This document shows positions 11,790-22,493 of a DNA stretch of 64,000 nt, one piece after another. Every line of letters starts with the position of its first letter. Within the stretch, counting starts at the first letter, position 1. The notes beneath the pieces are model-generated. The model was not told the origin of the DNA. It did no database searches and worked only from the letters and a program-made list of their open reading frames with translations. The stretch comes from Didymella arachidicola (taxonomy: Eukaryota; Ascomycota; Dothideomycetes; Pleosporales; Didymellaceae). Location of the stretch: the NCBI GenBank assembly GCA_016630955.3, contig CM050002.1, positions 1,104,770-1,168,769 of the forward strand. Direction: 5' to 3'. The position numbers and the translations under genes were made by a program.

Positions 11790-11987
11790 TACACCGAGGA
11801 GGAGACCGAGATGGAGGACATTGCGCAGCGCGACTTCGCTAGACCGCACACCCCCGACCAACCACTTAGAAGTAAACACAGCGTCCCCGAGATCAGCAAG
11901 CGCATGGCCGAGCGCGCTGCAGAGCGGATGAGCAAGCTTGATGTCCGCGACGACGCGCACACATCGCAGACTAGTCCCCGGCGGTAG
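9618..11987 (+). CDS. pah1: Phosphatidate phosphatase, lipin/Pah1/Ned1 family
   Basis: Single-exon 789-aa protein. The N-terminal lipin (N-LIP) domain starts at residue 1 (MNYVRSIAGGVSKGW) and runs to about 100. The catalytic HAD-like LNS2 domain carries the Mg-dependent motif DIDGT at residues 435-439. It is followed by family-specific segments such as SDALGHVLNMIGRDWTHKG and FYLTSRSVGQADTTR. The enzyme dephosphorylates phosphatidate to diacylglycerol at ER/nuclear membranes, controlling triacylglycerol synthesis and phospholipid gene expression. The region between domains is Ser/Pro-rich with a Gln then Lys run (10721-10757). The acidic C-terminus contains an Asp run (about 11757-11787), as in yeast Pah1, whose acidic tail binds Nem1-Spo7. 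Length is close to other fungal members. Confidence 0.95.
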
Positions 11988-14900
11988 TCCGGTCTGGCGG
12001 TAGTCAGTCCAGCCTGGCGGTACTCCAGCCTAGCGAAGCGGAAAGCCATGACAGATCAACGCGGGGCATTCGTTTGGAAATTTCCTAGATAGCACGCATA
12101 CGCGGCGTGCATTTTTAGCATAGCGAGGAGTTGATGGGTTACTCTTACATTATATTATACTCTGTTATATTACACCGCACGTCTTGCTACGCCATGTCGA
12201 TTAAGCAAGGATATGGCATTGAATGTGCAGCGAGACAAGACTACTGTCAGGCCCTGCCTGCCCGGCAGAGGTGCGGCTGAGGGCCTGTCTGTTTACTTTG
12301 GAATCGGCGGCCGATTTCTGTCTTCTCGTACAAAGTATAGGGGAGAGTACTGGTAGCGTGGATTTGGTGCCAAGAGGGAGCGGCCAGCTGTAGTTAGACC
12401 TGCACCACGCTTGCAGTTATCAATTGCTCGAGTTCAGGTACTCCTAGCTACAACCAAGACGGATATATGCATTTAGTAGCGAATTTAACATTGCTCCCAA
12501 AGAGTATATCGGTAAACTATTATTCTGTCAGGCAGAGCTAGCATAGAACACACTCTTTTACGATAAAAGTACTGATTAGTATATCGTGTTATCAATGCAG
12601 GTTCGACCTCTGACCTCGGCATATTCGAATCTTGTTGCTTCGGTACCAAGTATACTCGACCTGTAACACGCCGAACCATGCCCCAGTGTACCCTGTAACA
12701 ATCAAGGCTGCAGTTTTCGTGCCGCTTACTGCCGCACTACTCTCCAATCACCTCTTGATGTGCTCTTTAATGATATGTATAATGTCCAAGTACCAATTGG
12801 CTCAACACATTGCAGCAGCAGTGCAGCCCAAGCCGATGAACGTACGCATCGCATCTACTAACAAGCCCAATCTAGACTTATCAACGCCTCCGCAGTCCTG
12901 CAGGAGAAAGGTGAGAATCCAGATGCTACACGCTAAGTGGCTCTGCTTCTTAGGCGTAAGGACAGAATCCACGAACCTGATCCACAGCTCGACGTCAGCG
13001 GCTCAACCGCACAGCCACGTTGCATGTACGCGCAGTACAGATTCTAGCGTTGTCAATCGACTTTGGACAACCAAGGCTCTTCCCGATTCTGTTGCGTTGT
13101 AAAGTCCGCTCACATGTACCAGATGCGCTGAGATGTAATGCCCCGACAAGACCAAAGCAGAACTGCGCACCAGTGACTTGTCTTCGCTTGCGAACAAGCC
13201 GCCAACTTCGCATGCCATGCACATTTCCAATGCTATCCGGAGCCAAATCCCGCCTCGCAACGCAGCAAAAGTATTCTCGTTGAGTGCAGCCTTTCTGGTG
13301 AGGCAATAGCCATGAGTCTTTTTTTTTTTTTTTTTTTTGTACAGCGGGCATTTTCGTCGTGGTATGTGATGCCCGGGAGGATATCTAGTCACACACACTA
13401 TCTAGCCACGCACTTTTGTGTTTTCCCTGCAGTGGAAGTTTTACCTGCATCGTGTCCGGAGAAAACAAGGCCGCTGTTGAAAAGGTGTTTTCTCATTAGA
13501 GGAAGGCGTGTAGTGCCAGCTCCGGGGAAGTCAAGAGCATGGGAAGATGGGATTAAGGTACTGGATTAGGGAGGGGGTTACAATCGTAACACTGGGAGAT
13601 GGGAGAGTGAGGGTGTAAGGAGACCTAGGAGGTGTCTTGTTTTCTGTGGTATGGGGTGGGTGTTGGATGGATGGTAGGCTGATAGCCTGATAGTCTAATA
13701 GGTTTAGTGTCGTATGTACAGGCTTCGGTAGGATATCTGGGTCTGGCGACTTCGGGGTGTAATTGCCCGGCTAGGGTTTTCTAAGCGTGGTAGTGATGCC
13801 GTGTAGAGTGTGGTAGTAGATCCGATGCTTTGATGCAGAGTTTGTGATGTTGTGGGAGGTTAGGAGGGTGTGTTGGATGCTAGATATGTGGAGGTTTCTG
13901 TGACTTGGTGATTTCTGTATTGGTATACAAGACGGTTAGGTAGAGCCTCTTACATTAACGAAAAATCAGTAGATAAGCCTAATCCATAATCAACAACATC
14001 GCTAGCACGAGAACAAAAAGGTAAATGACTACGCAACTGTATATATAATCCTTTAAGTCTCTGTCACGCGTCTATCTGCAATATTGTGGCACCTCTAATT
14101 TGATGATCCTTGTAGTGATACGACGGCTAGTTGCGAGACAAGTGTGGTAGTAGTGTACTAGGATCTCACATAGCATTTGTTCATGTGGCCTTCCTACCGC
14201 GGAGCTGGTAGAGACTTTCGTCCGCCATGGGAGGCAGGGATACTGTGCGATCTGCTTCCCCATAACCCCGATCCGAGTATTCATGCATATGATACCGAGA
14301 ATGACCGGTCATTGGACAGCTCAAGACGACGGACCGTATTGCGATCTTGCACAGTATGCGCTCATGCGTCTTCCGCGCGATCGCAGATCCGGTAGTGCGA
14401 ATGTACGTCGCCGTAATGCGAGGTCTGCACGATGCGCTAAAACGCCATGCCACCGAGCCAACGACACTGGCCAGGTGTTCCCGTCGTGAGGCTCGCGGGG
14501 ACGCAGTGTACTGCTTGCCGGGGTGAGCAGAGACAGCTAGTGAAGCGCAATACGAGGACGAGGTCTGGACGGGCTGTCGGCAAACGTCCGTGACGCTCTT
14601 TATGTGAGTCTGGGAGGGACTTGGTGTATGCATGGCGCCTAGTGTGCAGGGACAGCTGGTGCAGCTACTCCTGCGAGGACGAGGTTTTGAGGTGCTTTGA
14701 GAAGGGCTCGTGATGCGCGTGATTAGTGACTCTGGCAAGGACGCAGTGTATCACGTATGCAGACGTGGTGTGCAAGGTCAGGCAGCGGATGCAGCCAAGT
14801 GTGAGGCCAAGTCTGGAGATACTGTCGGTAAGCGTCCGTGATGTGCGATGTTAGTAATTCTGGCAGGGACTTAGTGTATGCGTGACGCCCAGCGTGCAAG

Positions 14901-16382
14901 GACAGCCAGTGCGGCTACACCTGTGAGACCGAGATTCTGAGATGCTGTTGACAAGCGTTCGTGATGCACGGTACTTAGTGATTTGCATCTCTTGGCAGTG
15001 GTCTGGTCTGATGCCTCCGTGGGTTGTGAGAGGTGAGGTTGGCATAAGTGGTGCAACAAGGTTCGACCAGTGTTTGATGTTGAGAGCCTCGAGGCCTGAT
15101 GTGTGCGGGTGAGGCGATATGCCGACTATCCAGACCGGATCATGCCCATCGTCGTCTATTGCAGACAGGTTGAAGATATCAGCAGATTGCGGATGGGCTC
15201 TGATGGTTTGCTACGGCCATTATCATGGCGATGTTCGGCTGTTGAAGTCAGTCGGCCCGTTTCGTCAAGAGTGTTTGTGAGGTTTCATCAAGCGCTTGGC
15301 GAGATCAGGCCGATATGAGGGTGAAGGTGATTTCGATAAAGAGGTGCTGTGGAGGCGACTATCGTGATGAGGTGGAAAATTGCAAGGCAGGCCAATGGCA
15401 TCGAGAGGTGCCGATCGAGCGACCAATGGCGGTATTTGCGATCGCCAATGTGACGTTCCGGGACTGCCTCAGTCTGAAGGCATAACGTGGGTATATGGGA
15501 CGACCCACTTGGGCGTTTCTGGCGATCATGAGGCTGCTCTCGGGATACCGCTGGCCTGGTCTCAGGCCTGTAGCGCGGGTCGGCTGCGGAAAGATCAGGC
15601 GACATGCGCTCTCGGTCGAAATGCGACCCAGGATTTGTAACTTAATATTTGACGGTCATGTCGCCGGCCTGGAGTGCGACAGGAAGCGGTGCGTGGACCC
15701 CGCGAACCCGAGTCCCGTGTGCGTCGGGCTATGCCGTTTCTTCAAGCACCAAGCCAGAAGCTTGTAGCAACGACTCAGCCACCAGCAGTGCAGAGCAGGT
15801 CTGTCGTTCGCCGCTGCGTGCGTATCATAGACCGCCCAAGTCTATGTAATCGGGTTGATGTTGGCCGTGTTTGAGATGGCGAAAGATCGACAACGCATGT
15901 GCAGGCGTCTGCATGGATGGTCCGGGCACCGCGTTGCACCTCACGCACGAGCTGAACGTCGCACAAGCCTGACTGCTGTTATCGTGAGTCTTGGACGTTA
16001 TTGTTGTTGTTATTGTTGTTGTTTGGCTACGTGACTGACTAGCGTCGATCTGCCGCAATTGTGGAGCCAGGCCTTTTTTTCGCGCGGCATCTTCACAAAC
16101 GGCATAATGTGCAGTCATCACGGCGGTTACCGCGTGCATTATCCACAGCAGCCACAAGGACCGCAGTAGCCCTAGGTGCATGACATACGTGCATCTGAAA
16201 CGCTCTTTGCTGTTGCCCAGCACGTTCACAGCCTTAGCCTCGGACGGGATCTCCAACACAAAACCACGCTTGCGCAGATTGGCCGATGGGATGACAATAG
16301 ATCAGCCCTTTCTTATACCGGGTCTTGCCACGCTGTGCAGAGGATGTACTGTCCCTTGAGATAGCGTACGAGACGTTGCGAA
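11988..16382. other. 4.4-kb gene-poor region between PAH1 and THG1
   Basis: No convincing protein-coding gene is visible. The first ~200 bp should include the PAH1 3' UTR. A 19-20 nt poly-T tract lies near 13319-13338, a TTG/TTA microsatellite near 15990-16022, and a degenerate ~120-bp tandem repeat at about 14486-15000 (separate entry). Short open frames are scattered on both strands but none has recognisable motifs. The final few hundred bases should contain the THG1 promoter. Confidence 0.5.
14486..15000. repeat. Degenerate ~120-bp tandem repeat, about four copies plus a partial
   Basis: Successive units start at about 14486, 14590, 14710, 14838 and 14961. Each begins near GTGATG(C/T)(G/A)CG and is followed by shared blocks: (A/T)CTGGCAGGGAC, (T/A)GTGTATGC, GTGCAAGGACAG, GAGGACGAGGT and GCTGTCGGCAAGCGTCC. 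Unit lengths of about 104, 120, 128 and 123 bp show small indels. No open frame is kept across the units, so this looks like an old noncoding satellite and not a coding repeat. Confidence 0.7.
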
Positions 16383-18806
16383 ATGGCTAACTCGAAGTAA
16401 GCGCCTGTGCTTCCACGTTGGCGGGTGGGGTGCCGAAATGCATCAGGCTTACACACATTAGGTACGAGTATGTGCGCGCTTTTGAGCAGCCGGATGTGCT
16501 GCTGTCGAATACCTGGATAGTCGTCAGGATTGATGGCCGTGGGTTCTCCAAGTACGTAGCTCTTTCGTCAATTTCAGCCGTCCTTGTTTTGTCCTGGTCT
16601 TGATGCAGGGACCCTTGGAGTCTCTGAAAGCTTCGTTCAGAATCTAAAGACGACCGACTCATGCTGACTGCTGCAGATTGACGACAAAGTATGAATTCGA
16701 AAAGCCAAATGATCGAGCCGCGCTAGACCTCATGAACGAAGCCGCAAAGGCTGTGATGAAGGAGCTGCCTGATCTGGTCATCGCATACGGCAACAGCGAT
16801 GAGTACAGGTACGTAGAGGTGTAGAGGGTTCCTCACAGACTGCTGATCATCCCAGCTTCGTCTTTCACAAAGATTGCATGCTGTTTGAACGAAGAGCCAG
16901 GTAGGTTAGCCCAGCTTGGCACGAGTTTCGTCCTGACAATGCCGTAGCAAGCTTACCACTACCATCGTCTCAACATTCACTTCATACTATGTGTTCCTAT
17001 GGTCGAATTTCTTACCAGACAAGCCATTGACACCACCATTGCCATCGTTCGACGGGCGAGCAGTATGTTACCCAAGCGACTCGAATCTTCGTGACTACAT
17101 GAGCTGGCGACAGGTTGACTGTGAGTATTGCGATGGCCTAGCTTGTCACATTGACTGAACTCTCTCAGGTCATATTAACAACCTGTACAACACTACATTC
17201 TGGACTCTTGTTCAAAAAGGTGGTATGAGCGCCCAAGATGCGGAGCAAAGACTGTCGGGTACGGTCTCTGCAGACAAGAACGAGATCTTGTTTCAAGAGT
17301 TTGGCATTAACTACAACAATGAGCCAGAGTGCTTCAAAAAAGGGACAATTCTCTACCGTGATGTAAGCACTCCTGGTGAACTTTTGGATCCGGGTCTAAG
17401 TACTAATAGCATAGTTTGCTGCAACGGATGATCCGCAACCGACCCAAGCAGCAACAACGGATGCAGTAATTGCGCAACCACAATCAACGCGAATGTCGTC
17501 GCGACCGGTATTACAGGCGCATGATTTGAGAGATCTCAAGCGGGGCGAATCGCCAGTCATCCCCGTATTCTCTGCACAGCAAGGCCCGACTTTCCTCTCA
17601 GCAGCTTCGACGCCATCACCACCACCCTCACCTCCAAAGCTGCCTGGGGAGTATCCGAATCCTCTTCGGTCGAACCCCGTAAGCCCCCGCAACACAATCT
17701 ATCCACAGAGCAATTTCCCGATTTCGCCGCCTTCTACCGTCACCTCCCCTATGGGCAAGCAGAACTTCACATCGCTCACGCCATTGCCGTTGTCACCACC
17801 AATCCTGAAACCAAGCTCCAAGCCTCCAATGTCTCTTAATGCACCTAATCCAACAACGCGTGCGAACTTCTCACCAGGAGCTGCGCCAGCAGGATTCGCC
17901 GACTCATTCGCTGAACGCAACAGGCCAGATGGCATCGCGAAAACAGCCTCCCACTCAGCATCGGCACCGATATCGTTCTCAGGGCCTTCTCAGCCGAAAC
18001 TGCAGCGGCGCTCGCCGAGTCTGTCGCAAATTCACACATATCTGGCATCGAGCAGCCAAAGTGCAGGGCCGCCATCCATACCTCTGCGTATCTCGAGTAT
18101 ACCAGCGAACACAGAGCCGCGCAAGCTATCTTTGCAGCATCTGCGATCAAACTCAAACCTCAAGGCAGGCTATGAAGACGAAATTGAGAATTTCGCCAGT
18201 CTAGCGCAAGATGTCACGACACCCTCAAGAAGCAGCCCGCCTCTAGACACAAACAAGGAACTACCAAGTCCCCCGGTTGGCGAAAGGCGTGTCGTCAGCG
18301 ATCCCAACAAGAAGAAGGGTAGGAACGGGTGGCAGGAAAATGATCACCCCGGCATCGCTGAGCTGCCAGCCACTTCAGTAAGCCACTCACGTCAAAAGTC
18401 TCAGCCTGCGCCCTCGTCTAGCGAGTGGGGCTCTTACGCGCACTTCTACGATAAGCTGCAGAGCTCCGTGCCTGGCTCGCGAGCTGGCGTCGATGAAGTC
18501 AGTCAGCCCGCGCTGCCTGCGAAGGATAAGTCACGTTCGAGTGGACACGCACACACTAAGTCAGACGCAAAATTTGAGGGGCGAAAGTCCAAAGATATGT
18601 CCAAGTCCGGATCCACCAAGAAGGCTCAGGCTCCTGCTGCAAACAAGGAAGTTAGTAGTGGCAGACCTGTGCATATGAGTAGGACTCAGAAAGAAAAGGA
18701 TAGGAAGAAGAGAAGCAAAGCAAAGATAGTGGTGGCACACGTGGACCTGATCAAGGACGACTTCTGGGAAAAGAGGCCCTGGATACTAAGCGGTAAAGCT
18801 GGATGA
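16383..18806 (+). CDS. thg1: tRNA-His guanylyltransferase Thg1 with a large low-complexity insertion
   Basis: Seven exons (16383-16396, 16462-16551, 16677-16808, 16856-16900, 16948-17120, 17169-17362, 17415-18806) with small GT-AG introns give 679 aa. Exons 1-6 encode a near-complete Thg1 catalytic core. It shows Asp29 in RIDGRGF, Asp76-Glu77 in GNSDEYSF, and the HINNLYNTTFW and INYNNEPE(C/M)FKKG blocks. Thg1 adds G-1 to the 5' end of tRNA-His by reverse (3'-5') polymerisation, which HisRS needs for recognition. Typical members are about 240-300 aa. Here the last exon adds about 400 Ser/Pro-rich residues before a short C-terminal segment (AKIVVAHVDLIKDDFWEKRP) that looks like the normal Thg1 end. 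The insertion is continuous in frame with no obvious extra intron. Confidence 0.9.
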
Positions 18807-19500
18807 GAATAATGTCCCATAATTCCGAACGGTCGTTTTGTAACAAATGACTAATCAGTTACCAACTTTTGCTTACTCTAATGTATCCTTCCAAGCTACG
18901 TGGCGCTGTATACAGGATGCTCTATTTTGTCATATCAAGAGAGACTCGCTCACAGGTCTTAAAAGAAGGCGGCACATGAGCTGTTACGCCAAGAAGCGAT
19001 TAGGCACCTACTGCTCATGATTGCGATCGGCTTCTCAAGATTGGCTGTCAAGGAACATGGACTGATATGTCGCTATCGCCCAAGCGATGCCTGAAGAATT
19101 GAAACCCTCGGCTGTTGCGCATCGGTTGAATTTGATGCATGTTCTTGAGGCCGTAGGGTTTGGGGGCCCAGCTACCATACAACACAACCACACTCGTCAA
19201 CAAGTGTACCTTCATTGATCATCAGCCACCCACATGGCTCATTAGGCCAGAAAACTTGTCCTGTAGGGCAAGCAACAACCTGCATTGTTGACATGATGAC
19301 TCGCATTGACTATATATACTAGGGAGTTTAAGACCGAATTAAGTATGAGAATCCAGCATAAGGGTCCGTCATTATTCAGTGTGCACACTGCTGAACCGTG
19401 GAACAGCCTGTATTCTTGGCACACACACTTCTATATCTCAGCAAAATCAGCTTGCCACCATACTTCGACTATCTCCATTGCAGAATCTTGCCACTGCGAC
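18807..19500. other. Intergenic region, no gene seen
   Basis: This holds the THG1 3' end and the presumed promoter of the next gene. A TATA-like ATATATACT sits near 19311-19320, about 180 bp before the chosen start. No conserved coding signal. Confidence 0.45.
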
Positions 19501-20660
19501 ATGGCTTCTAAGATGGACGAAAAGACACCTGCCCAACGCGACATAAGCTGCCATCATGTGCACGCAACATCAGAAGATCCAGAGACAGCATTGAGAACGC
19601 GCACCCAGACCTCATTCGAAGAAGACCGCAAATGCACTGACACAGCATGTCAAATCCAGCAGGCCATTAATCGAAAGGAGTACGCGAGAATGTTGTACAG
19701 GCGCTTCGTGGAGCAGTTCTTCGACGCACTTATCTGCTATGACTGTGGAGTCTTTCATCAACGTCTCCAGCTCAGATCGTCCCGTTTATGTATCTCTCCT
19801 GTAAAGTGGGATCTGTCGACGTCTCCCGTGAAGTGCGACTATGCAAGTCAAATGACGGCATTCGATCAATTTCCAGAACAGCCAACGACTATGGCTGCGG
19901 TTATAGTTATGGGAATCGCAGTGCCATGGCTGCATGTGCATCAGAACGTGCAGGCACTCCGCTACGCAAAGAGCACGGTGGTCTCACACTCAATCGTGCT
20001 GACCGGAAGCACAGCTTGCCTCGTCACAAGCTACAGACAGACTCGGAAGCGCGCCTCGTTGACGGCAGATTGCTCGTTCGAATTCGGCAGAAGCAATCAA
20101 TTGGGTACTTTGATAACCAGATCCCGTATGAGCTTGAAGATGTGAATCTCGAATTCAACTGCCCTCACGCGCGCGAAACGTTCCGCTACCCGCGACACCT
20201 CGTTAACGAGACGATCGAAGCATCTCGACTACTTTGCCGTGATGAGAAGAACAGAGCGGGGTTTGTGCACAAGAGACACAGGTGCAAACAATGCCCAACA
20301 GAAACCCTGATCGAGGTCGTACGTCACGAAGACTTTGAAGGCAAGGACAGAGTTGAATTATGGCCCTACGTACTGTGCCAGTCCAGATACATTGACTTCG
20401 GCCGCTGTGAGTCTCCCGACGAGATAAAATTGAAAGCCCTCTCGATCTGGCCTGAAGCGCGTCCGAACAATGCATGGGGACCACTGGAAAAGCCGGATGA
20501 CACAAGGTCAGCTGTCGATTTGATAAGCATGCAATTCATTTCTGCTCGTTTTAATAGGTATGCCAACAGTCAGGTGGAGAAGAAGGGAAAAGATGCGACC
20601 GGTGGAGTGGGAGCACATCAGAGAGAGATGTTTGAGGATGAGGATCTCTCGATACCCTAG
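19501..20660 (+). CDS. Fungal F-box-family-like hypothetical protein, one intron or a frameshift
   Basis: The N-terminal reading frame (Met at 19501) contains CYDCGVFHQRL, and the second frame (to the stop at 20658-20660) contains SEARLVDGRLLVRIRQ, RFRYPRHL-like and CP/C pairs. This is the pattern of a large group of Pezizomycotina proteins annotated as F-box or F-box-like, with Cys/His pairs in the middle. The frame changes between about 19785 and 19850. A possible 47-nt phase-0 intron, 19801-19847 (GTAAAG...GCAAG), would join the two. The residues on both sides of the switch also look coding in the second frame, so a 1-2 nt indel in a decaying gene is the alternative. No F-box itself was recognised. 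Function unknown. Confidence 0.45.
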
Positions 20661-21327
20661 AATTCTTTATTAGTCACTTTTTGCAGTTTCAATAAGAGGA
20701 GCTGTAGGGCGTTGTGAAGGGACCTCTGAAGTCCTTTACCTCCGGAAAAGGTAGTCATATCAGAATGGGCAAGTAAGGGTAGAAAACATGTAGTCGCTAG
20801 AGAACTTCGACTGTGTTTGCTATAACCTATGTCCTAAATATAAAGATTTGGAGATATGTGTCATTGGCCCTGAACCAGTCTCGCTGGGCTTTGCGGCCCC
20901 GAATCTCCCGGGACGAGAACGAGAATGAAACTCGTGGTGTTTCATACTGCCATTAGCTAGACGCAGGGCGCGATTGCCCTTAGTGTAGCGTTGGTGTGCA
21001 GGACCCTGCAGTCAACGCAATCCCCTTAAGAGGGCAAATTGATGTTATCGATGTTCCTGCACGGTAGAAAGCCTGCTCAGTGACACACAACTGTTGGAGG
21101 CATATCGATCCTGCAGCGTGGCGGGACGCTGGAACGGCTCCTTGCGCCTGCCGCTTGCCGCTTGCCGCCAGGTGCATGCATTCGTTGCGCACAGGATGTC
21201 TCGTATGCTCTGCCCGCGTTGTGCGATCAGCCACGACGCTTGCACTCGCTATCGATAATCCTTTTCGACCGGCATGCGAGCAAGCTCCGGTCGTTTGTTT
21301 ACGATGTCCGCCCGAGACTTGACTTGA
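20661..21327. other. Intergenic region between convergent genes, no gene seen
   Basis: About 670 bp between the stop of the F-box-like gene and the stop of TMA23. I see no conserved frame, only 3' UTR-like sequence on both sides. Confidence 0.45.
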
Positions 21328-22031
21328 TCACTTATGGTTTGCGCGCTCTTCCTTCTTCTTTTGGATGCGTCGAGCAACATAGACCTCAAGAGTCTGGCCC
21401 TTTTCCGCTGCGCGCTTCTGATATATCGCCTTGTCATCAACGCTGAGCTCTGCGATTTTTTTCGCTAGCTTCCTTGCATCTTTGTCCTGTGATGTGCCTT
21501 CCTTCTTGCTCTTTGACTTTTTGCTTGCGGTAGCTCCTTGGTCAGCGTCGCGCTTGCGCTTGTTCTTCTTGTCCGCAGACTTCGCTGGCTCGCTGTCAGA
21601 GACAGTAGTGGCGGGTGTGCTTGTGCCAGAGGGCGCAGCTGAGGCGTCGGTGGGGGCTGCCGAGCTGTCCGAGTCTCCGAGTGTCCCAGCGATCGATTCC
21701 CCTTTGACAAAGAACCCATACAGGCCACCACGGTTGATACCCTTCTTTTGAATCTGGCTAAGGGTGCTCTGCGAAACGGTCAGGATACGCTGGTCACGAG
21801 TATGGAGATTATGTGTACCTCTTGACCGCTGCCAATGTTCTTCAAGCTGTCGTCAAATGCGCGCATCCACCACTGATCGTCGGTCGTGTATGCTGCCTTC
21901 TTCTTGCCGAGGCCGAGATGATCCTGCTTGTGGGCGATAAGAAGAGGCTTCTTGATGCCGCGGCCCTCTCCATCGAGCGAATAGCCGGAACCCTGCCATC
22001 CCTGCTTACGCAGATATGCTTCTGCGTTCAT
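21328..22031 (-). CDS. tma23: Tma23-like nucleolar ribosome-biogenesis protein
   Basis: Two exons, 22031-21819 and 21768-21328, with a 50-nt phase-0 intron (21769-21818), give 217 aa. The N-terminus MNAEAYLRKQGWQGSGYSLD begins with the divergent G-patch-like motif of Tma23. It is followed by KKPLLIAHKQDHLGLGKKK and a WWMRAFDDSL segment, all characteristic of this family. The second exon has GGLYGFFVKGE, then an Ala/Ser/Thr-rich linker and a Lys-rich nuclear/nucleolar-type tail ending in KKKEERANHK. Yeast Tma23 is a nucleolar protein associated with ribosome assembly. The gene is divergent from the phosphoesterase downstream. Confidence 0.85.
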
Positions 22032-22493
22032 TGTCGTATGGTTGTCGTAAGTGTAAACGGTTCCGGGGGTTCTTCTCTCCTTCTATCTCGAACTTTTTTG
22101 TGGGGTGTTCTTGGCCAACTAGCGCCCGCTAGCGCGACCCTGAGGCACGATCAATCGTTCCTGTTCCTTTCGTCGACCTCCAACAACGATCCTGGGCCAA
22201 GATAATCAGTGCTTGGTGTTCAGTTTTTACGAAGAGAACCATCTGACACCCTGACTGGAGAGTGGAATTTTTAAAACAATCATGAAGGCTTGCACGCGCG
22301 CGCTAGCCGCATGAGAAACGACCTCCGAATCAGCCATTTCCTCACTCCATCAATTCTACAGCACCGTCTTGCTACTGTGAGAATCACTGCTATGGTCCAG
22401 TCTTGAGGTATCCAGCGATTCTGAATTATTCCCCGGCTGCTGCGTTGACCTGAGCACCCCTTCTCTGCCCGCGCTGCTTCTTTCACTTTCATC
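22032..22493. promoter_or_regulatory. Divergent promoter region of TMA23 and phosphoesterase genes
   Basis: A 462-bp interval between divergent start codons. It includes a perfect small inverted repeat, CTAGCG-CC-CGCTAG, at 22119-22132, about 90 bp upstream of TMA23. No coding sequence was recognised. Confidence 0.45.

Noticed and set aside
12598..12670. tRNA-like B-box (GGTTCGACC) followed by stems
   Set aside because: I could not pair acceptor, D and anticodon arms into a cloverleaf; it reads as chance.
13319..13338. Poly-T tract as the poly-A tail of an inserted retroelement
   Set aside because: No retroelement coding sequence or target duplication adjoins it.
22119..22132. Perfect inverted repeat CTAGCG-CC-CGCTAG upstream of TMA23
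   Set aside because: Only 6-bp arms; could bind a dimeric factor but is too short and isolated to claim as an operator.
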